Of a stretch of 64,000 nucleotides of DNA, positions 34,301-45,520 are shown one piece after another. The first letter of the stretch is position 1; the number at the start of each line of letters is the position of its first letter. The position numbers and the translations under genes are program-made. Under the pieces are notes generated by a model. The model was given only the letters and a program-made list of their open reading frames with translations, was not told where the DNA came from and made no database searches. The DNA is taken from the NCBI RefSeq assembly GCF_036588685.1, contig NC_086386.1, positions 74,956,682 to 75,020,681 on the forward strand, given 5' to 3'. This stretch comes from Mytilus trossulus. Lineage: Eukaryota; Mollusca; Bivalvia; Mytilida; Mytilidae.

Positions 34301-37300
34301 TATCGTGGCGACGTTTTTATTGGTGCCCGGAGAAAACCGCCGACCTTGGATAGGAAAACTGAAAATCCTAGTCACTTAAGATTAGAGTCGAGTAATTACA
34401 GTAGTAGCTAGATAGACCACTTGGCCATCCTCCATTGTTATTAAACTGTGGTTTGATCTACAGCGGGTCAGGCCAAAACTTAAAAATGGTTGTCTGCTGG
34501 TTCTCATCTTAGCACTTGTCTTTAATGAGTGAGATCAAAGACTGATTGTGTCGGATAACGTGTCCGGATATGTTGTGGTGTCTTTCTGCGGACTGTTGCC
34601 TTGTGGGATTGCACGTTCAAAATCTGGCTCAGCATGGCGGTCTTAGGATTCATATTCACATTCACATTGTTAGCGTCTTCAATGATAAAATGGGGAAAGG
34701 AAATATAAAAAAATGTCAAAGAGAAAATAAACCGACCAAAGAGCAAATATAATAAGAATTTAATTAGACAGCCATTTATCATAATAATCATTAAACTGTT
34801 TCTTGAGTCATAAGTGGTTTTACTGAAGACAAGATTTGCGTTGAAGAAGCGAAGTTGATTTGTTTGTATGCTAATAATTTTCAAAGTATTGTCCTGTTTT
34901 AACACGATTTGTTCATTATATCCACATTAAATGTGATTAACACATTTGTGTGTACTAATATAAATCTATTTCTATATTTTTCAGCAAGTTGTAAGTACAA
35001 TTTAATATCGTTTTCATAACAGTGTGAGCGAGACCATTTCATAGCGCGCTCGGGTTATTAATTGACTAGGTTAGATTAGGTGAATGCTTGTCTGTTACGC
35101 CAACCTATGAAATCGTACTTGTTAATTTAACAAAGACTAAAAGGCGGAAATCAATGGTGGTATTACACCTATAGTTGATCAAGTTGATGTGTCTCGGTTT
35201 TAGTTTGTAATTCGACTCTGTTTTGACTAATCGAAGAATTACTTCTGAATTGCGGTACACTTCTGTTGCTTTTATTTATTCGACAAAGAAGAAGAAACCT
35301 ACCTCAGCGAATCACAAGTACATGTACTACTTAGGATGGATGGTTTTCTGATTATCCAGGTTATTCTTTCTACAGAAAGTTTTGTTAAGACACATTTATA
35401 TTTTGCCAATTTAAAATATTATCATTTCTGTTCTGTTTAAGCATCGTTGTAAATATAATGAAATTTGATATGAGAGGATTAACGCTATAAAACCAGGTTC
35501 AATCCACAATTTTTTACATTCAAAAATGCCTTTACCAAGTCAGGAATACGTCAGTTATTGACCATTCATTTGATGTGTTTTGGGTGTCACTAGTAAGTCG
35601 TGTGTGTACCAAATGCACTTCTGGCGTATTAAAATCTTTAACTTGTTGCCTTTTAGCTATTATTCGTGTGTTTCTTTGTCTATTGTGTTCTCCAATTTAT
35701 TTATTTTGTAGTCGTGTAATTTTGTGATGTCATTTTAATATTATATTTCACATGGCCATACAAGAGGCTGAATCTGCTTACGCGTCCAGAGCACCTTAAA
35801 TCATCCCAAGGTTTTGGTGCGGTTCGTGATGCTTAGTCATAGTCTTCTGTGTTTCGTCTTGTGTACTATTATTTGTTTGGTTTTTTTTTTACCATGACGG
35901 TGTCAGTTTAATTTAGATTTATGAGTTTCAATGTCCTTCTGAGATCTTTCGCCCCTCTTTTTATCGTTTGCTATATTCTGGTGATCATCCATATTTATAG
36001 CTTTGAATTAATGGAAACATATTTTTGTGCATTCCAAATGTCTTTACCACAATCATTTCATGTTTTCTTGAATTTGAAATGAACTAATGCGACTGATTAT
36101 CAATTCATATACACATACCTTAAATGAATTTGCTAGTTATATATATTTTTTGTGGATGTAGCTCTTCAACTGCTTTGGTCCTTGGCTTTACACATGTATA
36201 TTCGGCTTTGAGCGTTCTTTATGAAAGTAAATCAAGAATAGCGCTTTCAATTCGGACGCATGAAATTTATAACGTGTTGTTTTCATGTTTTGTACTAAAC
36301 CATGTTGACATAAGTAAGACAAACGATTTATCTAGTAGACAAGGTTCTGCTAACCGTTCGGATTTTTTTGGAGCACATAGGATCAACCTCTGTTTTTGAT
36401 TTGGTATGCGTTTATCTGTATACATTTTTTTGTGAAGTGTTATTTTTTGGTAATTTGTTTAGTCTATTGATATGTTTTGTCATTAAGTTGTCGTCTCGAC
36501 ACAAATAAGTTTTTAATATCACATTGATATTTCACGTCTTATTTTTTTATATCCAATTGTTTGAATAAATTGTTCTGAAATATCTATCTATTTTGTTATT
36601 ATGTTATTTACCCTATACACATTGTTTTACACTTGTCCTCCATATTTAGCATGTTTATATTTCAAAGATATTTTGTGTTTACTTAATATGTGAATTTCAT
36701 TATATTTGTAGTAAGTCAGCTTTCCCTTGTTTGTAAGTACAATTTGATATATCCTTATCATCATTAAAACTCCGACCTCAAATTAATTCATAATCAGTGG
36801 GTTACACAAACTGAGTTTAATAAAAAAAAAATGAGATGATTTTTCATTTGTAACTTGCCAAACGAGATGTATGTTTCAACTTGAGTAATTGTGTGTTTAT
36901 ATATTCAAATAAGAATGTAAAACTTGACCTGATTTAAACATGTAAATCCAAGTAACTTTCGTGTTAGGTTGTAATTTTTTTGTGGAAAGATATGTTGTGT
37001 ATTAACATTTTACACGTTATAAGAACTCATCAACACGAATGAGCTGAAGACGTATTTCGCAGATACTTTATTTAGAGTTTTCCTCTTTCTAGTCTACTTC
37101 TAGCGATTTGCTAATATACTGGATGTATTTTAATTACGAAATACCATCTTTACATATTTGCGACGACTTATGTTATTTTTCTACTCGTAAAAATAAATCG
37201 CTCGCGAAAATAAGTTGGTTTACCTTCTTTCGTCATAGATCTTTAAATAACACATAAAGAGTTGTATGACCAAAGACGCAAAAAAGATTCAAAGTCAATT

Positions 37301-40300
37301 TGATCTGAATGAGAACCTTTGTAAGAACCTTATTTTCTTAAATAATCGTATGTTCCAATGACGTGCGCATTTATTATTGTTTAATTGACTGCATTCTGTA
37401 TTTATTCAAAGTAGATTTGGAACAAGTTATTTTAACTTACTTTAAAGCAACTTATTTTCGGGAGCAACTGATTTTCGTGACTTTCGCGAGTAGAAAAATA
37501 ACGCGAATATAAATTGTCGCGAATATGTCAAACTTGGACCATTCCTTATATTGAACTTTATCAAATAAGTAAAAAAATCGCGAAATAAAAAAGCCGATAA
37601 GTGGTTCAAAAAGGGTAAAACGCAAATATGAATTCCTGTCCTCTTTACTGGTGCGATTGCTGCCTTGTAGCGGCATTATATTGCCCATTTTCATTTTCAA
37701 AATCTACAGCTTTGAATTATTAATGGAATAATTTACGTAATGTTTTAATTTAACATAAGGCCATTCTTTTATTTCATCTATCAACCCACAGATGAATGGA
37801 TCATATTGACTTTTCTGCTAAATACCTGAATTATAAATCCTGCATTCTTTTTGTCTGTGGAGACACCGTATCGTATAGTAAAATGTCAAATCACAAAAAA
37901 ATTAACGGAAAGTACTTAATCAAACGACCAAAATTCATGACTTGGTACAGGCATTTTTTATGATGAAAATGAGGGATTCAACCTTGTATTTGACCTAGCC
38001 AAACCGCTCACTTTTACTGTAGTTCCATTAAGTTTCATAATATTGACAACGACTGTTGAACAAAAAAAACCCAGACATAATAAGTAAAAATGTCAAAATT
38101 GGGATAGACCAGTCAATATTGTGTTCTACATGTTATAATCTTATTCACTATAAAAACAAACAAATAAAATAGATTACTATAGAAGCTTTACTTCGAATGA
38201 CTCTGAGATATTTTATAACTCACTATAAACTCTAATTTAATCATTTGATATTTTACAGCGGGAAACGTCCGTAAGTACTGTTGATATTTTAATTTAAACT
38301 AATATCGTGATGTTTTAGGAAATTTCCTTCAACGCTTAGTGAATTTACCCATTTCTGTTACAAAGACAATTCTAACAAGTAAATGACATCAAGCAACCGA
38401 TGATTTAGTTTTTTTTTTATTACAAGTCATTAAAGGACAGTCATGTAACTACTAGGAAGGGTATTTTTTTCACTTAAAAATATTCTTATCCCCAATTTGA
38501 TAGAAAAAAAATATATTTTGAATCCAAATTGTCCCCATGCTTAGTTCCTTTTTCACGAATGTGGTCTTCTGAATTATACTATTAAACAGGTTTGTAATAA
38601 CATCAGCAACACAACGGGTGTCATATGTGGAGTAGGATCTGCGTTCTTTGATTAAAGTATTTAAAAAAACATGAAAGTGATCCTACCCTTTTTTTAAATA
38701 AAAAAAACAGTTTTTAGTCACTTATGAATGACTCTTAAACAAGTTATAACTCATTTTATATTACACTTTATTGTCTATTACAGGAAACAAATTCAGTAAG
38801 TATTTTTTATCTAATGCAAAAACTGTCTGAGATACAGGAAAATATAAAAAAAAGAAGATGTGGTATGATTGCCAATGAGACCAAAATGGCAAAGAAATTA
38901 GCAAATATAGGTCACCGTACGGCCTTCAACAATGAGCAAAGCCAATACGATGAATACCGCATACTTAGCTATAAAAGGTCTCGACATTACAATGTTAAAC
39001 AATTCAAACAAGAAGACTAACGGCCTTAATTATGTACAAAAAATTAACAAAAACAAATATGTAACACATAAACAAATGACAACCACTGAAATACAGGCTT
39101 TTTGAGATAAAATTGAGAATGGAAATGGTGAATATGAAAACAACAACACCACAAAATGCAGATTACAGCTGAAGACCATCAGTTGGTCTTCAACGCTGCT
39201 AGAAAATCTCGCACCCGGAGATTGGCCCTCCCCATAATAAAAATGTTTTATTATTTCAGTGAAAATGAACGTAGACATTATATATCTTGAAATGTGTCAA
39301 ACAGCCAATTTAATATCACTTTCTACTCAACCAAATTTTGCAATTTTCAAAGCTTTCCTAATATTTTACCTTAAGTATATCTTCATAGAAACCAGGTTAA
39401 TCCTGAATGGTACATGTATCCGCTTTCTGCATGCAAATTTTCAACATAACTTTTAAGCCTGGCTAAGCTTGGCTTCTAAGAATAAAACTGACCTTTAAAA
39501 AGAGGTATTAAAGTCAAACAAACATTTTGTTTAAAAGATATCCGATAGTTTAAACAGGTCTCATTAATCAGTATCATACATGGTGCATGGTTAAACATGA
39601 AGGGCACTCAATTGAATACAATCAAAATATCTGAATAGAACTGAATGTACAAACAAAAGAAATAAATACATAATACATCTAACTAAGACTTAACTTTTGT
39701 ATGTTGTGTCTTCTGTACTTTTGTTTGTCTTTTTATCTTTAGCTATCGCGTTTTTAGTTTATTTTCAATCTATGAGTTTGACTGGTATCTTTCGTCCCTC
39801 TGTTTTAACGATTCAGACTTTTTGCATTTATGTAAAGATTATCATTGCTATTCAATTTAAAATTACATTTCCTAGTAAACTCTTAACATGTTGTAATCTT
39901 TAACATTCTACATTGCTCTAGGTATTGCGAGAATTGTGGGTAAGTTTTTATGTTTTATTATTCAGTACATATCAATCAGCATTCTGAAAAACAATACTAC
40001 AATGACGTATGAATAGTTTTATTACAATCGATGAATGCGACGTAAAATAACAATTATAGATAGGTTAATAGTTAAATCAAAAGCTCAAACACAACAAACG
40101 AATGGTAAACTACTGTCATATTACTGACTTAATACATGCAGTTTCTTTGGTAAAAAAAAGGTAGCTAAAACCTGGTGTGGTAGTTACCCAAACCTTATAC
40201 TTGTATGACAGTCGCATCAAATGTTTGTACTGGTTGACAGAAAAGACGACAAAAACAAGAGAAACGTATAGAAACTATCTGTTCATTTGGTACCACAAGC

Positions 40301-40964
40301 CCAGAAGTCAGCACTTCTGTGCTGACAAGAATTAACATTAAAATGGTCATAATTATAAAATAACTGTTTACAAAAAGTTTAATTTTTTAAATAACGACAG
40401 GAATGAATTACCATAGCTGTATTTGGCAAACCATTTAGGACTTAATGCTGTTCAATTCGTACTTTTTTTGGCCTTTTCAACTTTTCATAATCGGGCGTCA
40501 CTAATAGGGCTTTTGTAGACAAAAAGCGCGTCTGGTATATATAAAAAAAATCAATATTGATATCTATTATGACTTTATTTGTTGTTTGATTAATTTACAG
40601 ATAATATTCTTGTAACAATATATGTGGTATGAGTGTTATTAAGACAACTCTACATCCGAGTCACATTTTGTAAAAGAAAAAAATGTACATTCAAAGCCTT
40701 GGCTCACACCGAACAATAAGCTATGTCATGCATGTCATATGAATTAAATTATTTAGTGACAGAATCTGATTTGAATTTCGGTCAGTTTTACAAAAAAAAA
40801 TTTTGTCATAAATACATTGATGTTACTAATGCTCGAGTGTATGTCTGAATTATATGATTGTTTTCAAGATAAATATGACATACATATGTTTAATGCATTT
40901 TACGTGGTGTTGTATTTGTTTTAGGGAAGACAGTCCATGTAAATATATTGACATGCGTGAATAG
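28320..40964 (+). CDS. B-box/coiled-coil (TRIM-like, RING-less) protein A with microexon tail, 11 exons
   Basis: Exon 1 (28320-29086) starts at ATG in a good context (CAAAATGG); an in-frame ORF extends upstream only through GTG. It encodes B-box 1-like zinc ligands (C9, C12, C21, C24, C29, C32, H36, H45), a canonical B-box 2 (C61-x2-H64-x7-C72-x2-C75-x4-C80-x2-C83-x4-H88-x2-H91) and a coiled coil, about 100-240. No RING, SPRY or NHL domain. Exons 2-11: 30950-30997, 31858-31905, 33159-33176, 34033-34044, 34985-34990, 36712-36732, 38259-38270, 38784-38795, 39922-39939, 40925-40964. Total 1002 nt, 333 residues. All introns are phase 2. The tail is basic and ends YCENCGEDSPCKYIDMRE. B-box/coiled-coil proteins usually oligomerise and act as scaffolds, often in innate signalling; the role here is unknown. 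The exon 1 call is firm; the tail rests on conservation with copy B. Confidence 0.85.
29866..30815 (+). repeat. R1 repeat interrupted by another repeat (intron 1 of A)
   Basis: R1 start at 29866-30060 (GATGTAGTATGATTTTCATA, GTACGGCATTCAACAATAAG) and its continuation at 30690-30810 (ATAACAGGATCCTGACTTGG, GCTAACGGGATCCC) flank about 600 bp of R4/R2-like repeat and a degraded alpha hammerhead (minus strand, 30490-30531). The same composite is in copy B (47080-47990), so it predates the duplication. Confidence 0.7.
30950..40964 (+). CDS. Microexon tail of gene A (exons 2-11)
   Basis: Nine internal exons of 48, 48, 18, 12, 6, 21, 12, 12 and 18 nt, then 40 coding nt to TAG. Each starts after a pyrimidine-rich AG and, except the first (GTATTC), ends at GTAAGT or GTGAGT. 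Every length is a multiple of three and every junction is phase 2, so each is individually skippable. Segments encoded: SETGKREEPLKQRASH, RDTSPGRQFRYRCNTW, RTELVT, SIPP, FK, FKSAFPC, FGKR, PKQI, QYCENC, GEDSPCKYIDMRE. AATAAA follows the stop at 40971-40976. In copy A the second Cys of the CxxC in exon 3 is Trp. Confidence 0.8.
31400..31785 (-). repeat. R1 repeat, reverse, only in duplicate A
   Basis: Reads R1 backwards: CACTGTCCCAGGTTCGGGGG, GTTTAACCCCGCCAGATTAT, GAAGGCCGTACGGTGACCTA, TTTTGGTCTTTTGTGGATAG. Absent at the matching intron position in copy B. It ends about 75 bp before exon 3 of gene A. Confidence 0.8.
31975..32225 (+). repeat. R3 repeat (intron 3 of A; pair at 49035-49290 in B)
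   Basis: AAAAAGGTGGAGCGAAAGAT, GAAAATAAACTGACAACGCA, CACGAACCCCACC and the copy-B partner identify R3. Shared by both duplicates. Confidence 0.75.
32395..33050. repeat. GAATGTTGAA minisatellite seeded in a reverse R1 fragment (A)
   Basis: 32395-32520 is R1 reversed and decayed (ACTATTGTTGAAGGCTGTGC, ATATATAGTTG). From 32520 follow about 20-25 variants of GTTGAAATCGAATGTTGAAT with period near 20 bp, some reduced to GGAATGCTGAATAATGAAAA. The array in copy B is at 49560-50230. Confidence 0.8.
35575..35965. repeat. Repeat cluster in intron 6 of A: degraded alpha hammerhead and reverse R3
   Basis: 35583-35629 keeps TGTCACTAGTAAGTC and CTTCTGGCGTATT of an alpha hammerhead with a broken core. 35755-35965 is R3 reversed (CCATGACGGTGTCAGTTTAA, CGCCCCTCTTTTTATCG); its partner in B is 52310-52565. 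Confidence 0.65.
36150..36310 (+). repeat. Beta hammerhead repeat remnant (A; partner 52770-52930 in B)
   Basis: AGCTCTTCAACTGCTTTGGT, GGCTTTGAGCGTTC (stem I), TTTATGA in place of CUGAUGA, AGCGCTTTC and TTCGGACGCA. In B the core reads TTTATCA and CCAGAAC. Both are inactive by sequence. Confidence 0.55.
38848..39100 (+). repeat. R1 5' fragment just after exon 9 (A; partner 57302-57560 in B)
   Basis: GAAGATGTGGTATGATTGCC, GGTCACCGTACGGCCTTCAA and TCAAACAAGAAGACTAACGG. It sits about 50 bp after a 12-nt exon in both duplicates. The short ORF here is R1 read through. Confidence 0.8.
40425..40770. repeat. Degraded alpha hammerhead repeat, then R1b (A)
   Basis: 40425-40560: TACCATAGCTGTATTTGGCA, then GGGCGTCACTAATAGGGC (core broken) and GCGCGTCTGGTATAT. 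40620-40770: TATGTGGTATGAGTGTTATT, GACAACTCTACATCCGAGTC, GCCTTGGCTCACACCGAACA, an R1b copy. Partners in B: 58710-58880 and 59060-59190. Confidence 0.7.
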
Positions 40965-41199
40965 ACCGGTAATAAAGAACAAGCATGATGCAAATTGTAT
41001 CATCTGTGATACCTCTACACGATTAACAAGTAGTTTAAAACAGAATGCCTATTATTTACCTACGTTTTGCTCCATGAGAAATGGTATAAAAAAGTTACAT
41101 AAACATGAAAATGCATGATAATTTCTATCTTTTCTCTAAGTTGATATATATTGTATCACTATGATCGAAAAAAAGCAGTATGTACACTTTTGTACAATA

Positions 41200-42540
41200 A
41201 AATGCCTGATATCTCACTATTTACATCATTGTCATTGATTCGATAAATAAAGGCAACAGTACTATACCAGTGTTCAAACGTCATAAATCGATTTATAGAA
41301 AACAAATACAGGTTGCAAACTAAAACATATGGAACCACATCAACCATAAGAGGAAAACAAAGGATTACATTAATATTTGGTAACACAGAAATGGAGGTGG
41401 GGTGTTAATTCGAAATGAAAACCAAACATTCTAAGTATGTTAATATTCAAAAAGTTGTCAATATTACTGAAACAAAACGTTATATTGGTTTTCTTTTATT
41501 CCAATGTTACACACTGCATTTTGCAATAACAGGTATATTCACAAGTAGTCAAAATATAAGTAAATAATAGTAGAACTTGTTTACTGCAATGAAATGTAGG
41601 AGAATTTTCCTACAACTGTAAAATTGAAGGGCATACTTTTTTGCGACCCTTTTTCGTCTGCAACAGGATGTGATTTCAAACTGATTTGTTGGTATTTAAG
41701 CTAACTACATACCAATTAACAAGACATAATATACATTTTGATTGGTCTTTAAAAAGAAAACTCACAAAAATACTGAACTCAAAGGAAAATTCAAAACGGA
41801 AAGTTCCTAATCAAATTGTAAAACAAAAGATCAACAACAGCAAACAAATGGAGAAATGGATTATTACTGTCATAATCCTTACTTAGTGCAGGTATTTTCT
41901 TCTGTAAAAAATGGAGCTTTTAACTTTTGTTTAATAGCTAGATAAACATCTTACACTGTGTTACGTATACCATTTCATTATATTGACAAACATGTTTGAA
42001 CAAAAGAAAAGAAATAGGTGAAAATGTCAAAAATAATGGTACAGCAGCCAGCATGCAGTGTATGATAATCTAAATCACAAAAATACTAATATGTAATAAA
42101 GAAGCACATATAAGACAGAGTATGAATCAAAATACTCGTTAAAGTGAAACAACTGATTGTTTGGCACTACAAGATTAGTCTCTTTTGACGTTTTCATTTT
42201 AATTCATATAATTGCAGTCAGGTGATCTAAACGGGAAAATATGTCGACAAATGGGCAATGGCATATTCATGGGATCGAAAAGGGGACAATTTGTCACAAA
42301 ATGGGTTAGCTCTTGTCAGTAAAAAAGCAAAAGCACAAAAATACTTATCTCTGAGAAAAAAATCAAAATGGAAAGTCCATTATCAAATGGCAAAATCAAA
42401 AGCTCAAACACATCGAACGAATAAACAACACCTGTCATATTTATGACATGGTACAGGCAATTGAGTATAGTTCTTATCAAATGACCGAATCGGGACAATA
42501 TGTCAAATATAGCTAAACGGAATTAATTAATTGAATGGAT
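41200..42540. repeat. R4 (reverse) and R2 fragments between the duplicates
   Basis: 41210-41385 is R4 reversed (TAAATAAAGGCAACAGTACT, GTTCAAACGTCATAAATCGA). 41750-42130 and 42300-42520 are R2 pieces (AAATGGCAAAATCAAAAGCT, CGAACGAATAAACAACACC). No gene. Confidence 0.65.
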
Positions 42541-42554
42541 CAGAGCTGTTTATA

Positions 42555-42930
42555 GATATAAGAAGATGTGGTATGAGTGCCAATGAGACAACTCTCCATC
42601 AAAATAACAATTTCAAAAAGTTAACCATTATAGGTCAATGCACGGTCTTTAACACGGAGCCTTGGCTCACACCGAACAATAAGCTTTAAAGGTCCCCAAA
42701 ATTAATAGGGTAAAACCATTCAAACTGGAAAACCAACGGTCTAATCTATATAAAAATGAGAAACGAGAAACACGTAAAAATTACTTAAACAAACGATAAA
42801 TACTGTACATCGGATTCCTGACATAGGTCAGGTGCAAACATTTGCAGCGGGATGAAACGTTTTAATGGTACCAAACCTTCTCATTTTTTCTGAAATAATA
42901 GCATTACACCACAACAAAGAACAACATACA
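42555..42930 (+). repeat. R1b repeat, longest copy
   Basis: GAAGATGTGGTATGAGTGCC, GACAACTCTCCATCAAAATA, GCCTTGGCTCACACCGAACA, CTGACATAGGTCAGGTGCAA. R1b shares the start and layout of R1 but has its own middle. The R5 module follows at 43320-43490 (GCAGTTACTGACAGCTAGTA, GAACAGTCAGAGAAGACATG). Confidence 0.75.
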
Positions 42931-43934
42931 ATAAAATATCATTGGCAGGCTTAATTCCATCAAAAAACATAAATTAATACACTATGAACGAATAAATTTG
43001 ATCTGCGATACCTGAATGTAAATTCACAGTTAATGAAATATTAGGGATAAACATTCAAGGCCAAAAAGCAAATAAACAAGTCCAAACAAAGCCATTGCAA
43101 GACACCACTGCGAAATATGGAACTCTACGAAAATAATCACATTTGAAAAAAAAACTGTTTTAATAATACAGGTAAATCTTGAAGTTTATTCAAATGTAGT
43201 AAGTGAAAATTAGAAGATATTCGAATAATACAAGCTGGTATATAGACAAGTTCAATATAAATATAAAATAACAAAAAAGCTTTAAAACAGTATCAACAGG
43301 TCAAATAAACAAGAAAATACGATTTGAGAGTACTCGCAGTTACTGACAGCTAGTAAAAAGCCCCCCAAAAAATAATAATGAAAAATCATGCATCAGAGAC
43401 TAAAATCAACTTAAACATGTCCCAGGGATTTAGTATTTTAACGCCTTGAACAGTCAGAGAAGACATGACTTGTGCAATGCCAAAATTAAAAGTCTCGACA
43501 AGAAGTTATGTATTTATTTAGCAGCGCATATTAATTCTGCGACGTACATTGAGCATTAGTATTTCTAACATTTTGGGAAAACCGATGTAGTGGCAGCTTC
43601 ATCCTCTTTGACACATCTGCTGTAGTTCAAGCAGACAGTCTCTAATCGTGACTTGATTATATTAAAATTATTATGACTTGAAATGTCTTACTGACAAATT
43701 TTATTTCACAGCAAGACTGACATTCTACCAAGACATCATCGAAGAAAGAAGGGATTTAAAAATTACAAATCCGCCTTTCACTCATTTCATATTTTCATAT
43801 AAAACACCAATGAGAAATACCAGACGTATAAAATATCAGCACGTTGATTTATATTTTACAAATAATTTCCTTGTACCCATGCTAGTATTTTTATTAGTTA
43901 CTGTTTTAACACGTTTGTGATATCGTCATAACTT

Positions 43935-44200
43935 ACGACCCCGAGGGTATCATCAGCTTAGTTGTCAGTGCTTTGGTATTGACATGATTAAACAAACTAT
44001 ACTAAATTATAAAATTTGAAACTAAGGTTTCAACTCCATCAGGCAAAGTTAGCTTTTGATGAGTTTAGCTATTTATGTTAGGTATTTTTGACATATAGCT
44101 CTTCAACGATTTTTAGTACTTATCTTTATTCGGATTTCAAATGATTGGCTTTGAGCGTTCCTGATGAAGCGCTTCGGAAGCAAGAAATTTTAAACGTGTT
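43935..44200 (+). mobile_element. Hammerhead repeat, beta type, with opposite-strand gamma motif
   Basis: At 43935-43959 the minus strand reads CTGATGATACCCTCGGGGTC, a gamma hammerhead-like motif with GTAA in place of GAAA. At 44153-44181 the plus strand has GAGCGTTC, an exact CTGATGA, and AGCGCTTCGG directly after it, so stem II and GAAA have been deleted. It is followed by TTTTAAACGTGTTGTTTTCA. It ends next to the start of duplicate B. Confidence 0.65.
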
Positions 44201-45520
44201 GTTTTCAATTTTTTATTTCTATACGAAAGTATATTCAGTTTCAAGTTACTGATTTTTATTGTCGTCGTAAATCAATATGCTATTAAACTTTAAACTTTAA
44301 ATCAAAACATTTACAAATTCATGCATCTAACATCAAACACTAAAGTATATAAATAGACCAATTAGTGTGTAGTGTTGTCCCCTGTCATGTAAATAATATA
44401 AAAAGTTACCTGTTACATTATCCCTTTAACAGGTATACATATGGTAAACCACTTTAATACCTGTTACATACACCTTTAATTACCAAGTCAGGTATCGCAA
44501 TTCAATTCAATGTTTGAATAAAGTCTCATCTTTTAACAGGTTCAATCGATATTTATAAATTGTCAAACAATACTGCATGAAATGAGAGCTATTCTATATA
44601 GAATTATGAGAGACTTCTAAATTGCATCGACTAACAGAAGTTCCAATTGAAACTTTGTTATGAAAAATGTCGTAATATGTTTTCCTGTTTGAACAAATAT
44701 TATTTACCCTTTATTCCGTTAGGAATATGTCCTGTTATATTTATTTCAGTGGAAATAGTATTCATGAGTATTTTTTTCCATTTGAAACTTTTATTAACAA
44801 GGAATTACTGTTTCGACATAATACTACATAAAAAAATGTGCTATGAAGTTCTTTTGAAAATATATAAGATTTCTACGCCTTAATTTTCCTGAGCGAAAAT
44901 ATGGATAACCAAATAAATATAAATATACAAATTATAGCAAGACAAGTTTACAACCCAGGCAATAACAACAATTCTGCTTTGCATACCTTCAGTGTATAAT
45001 TTGTATTTAAAACGATATCATAAAGTTTTTCAGAATGGAATTAAATGCGAAATGAAATCTAACATAATCGATAGCAATCAACTGCCCCAAGAAAGTCCAA
45101 TAAGACGTAACGGCCATTATTATTGTAGGATGTACATGTATATACAAGTATAGAATGTATAGCATTTACATCTGATTATTGTGGAATTAACGTATTCACC
45201 AATATTAATTTCATTGAATCATATGTAAACATATACATGATATAAAGTGAACAAAACAATACTGTTTAAACATTATGCAAATTTCACTTTGAAAAATAAA
45301 ATTATATGTAAAAAAGATATGAAAAAAATAATAATAGCAGAAAATATATTTTTAATTCAATAAAAGGTAGAACTTTTTAAAGCTCTTTTTTTACCTTGAA
45401 CCAACCATTTATACAGGTATGATCTGGAAATTTGCATCCATATTCTTACAATGTATATAGGGATTTAAATGTACAGTGTCAAGCGTATACATAACTACAG
45501 GTAAACAAAACAAACACAAA

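Larger units (their letters stand above)
26436..41190 (+). repeat. Segmental duplicate A (about 14.8 kb)
   Basis: From GTATATGCAGTTTCAAGTTA the order and sequence match duplicate B (44223-59650) across promoter, all exons and most introns of the B-box gene. Weaker homology continues to about 41575, reappearing at 61400-61600. A-only insertions relative to B include 26925-27545 and the reverse R1 at 31400-31780. Confidence 0.9.

Noticed and set aside
36710..36716. Recursive (ratchet) splice site at the 21-nt exon, where TAG overlaps GTAAGT
   Set aside because: The donor would share the G of the acceptor, unlike true AG/GT ratchet points; noted only because it is kept in both copies.
39260..39270. 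Candidate 11-nt microexon (57720-57730 in B) after a good TTATTTCAG acceptor
   Set aside because: Length is not a multiple of three, the donor (GTAGAC / GTAACA) is weak and differs between copies, and inclusion would break the otherwise consistent phase 2 frame.
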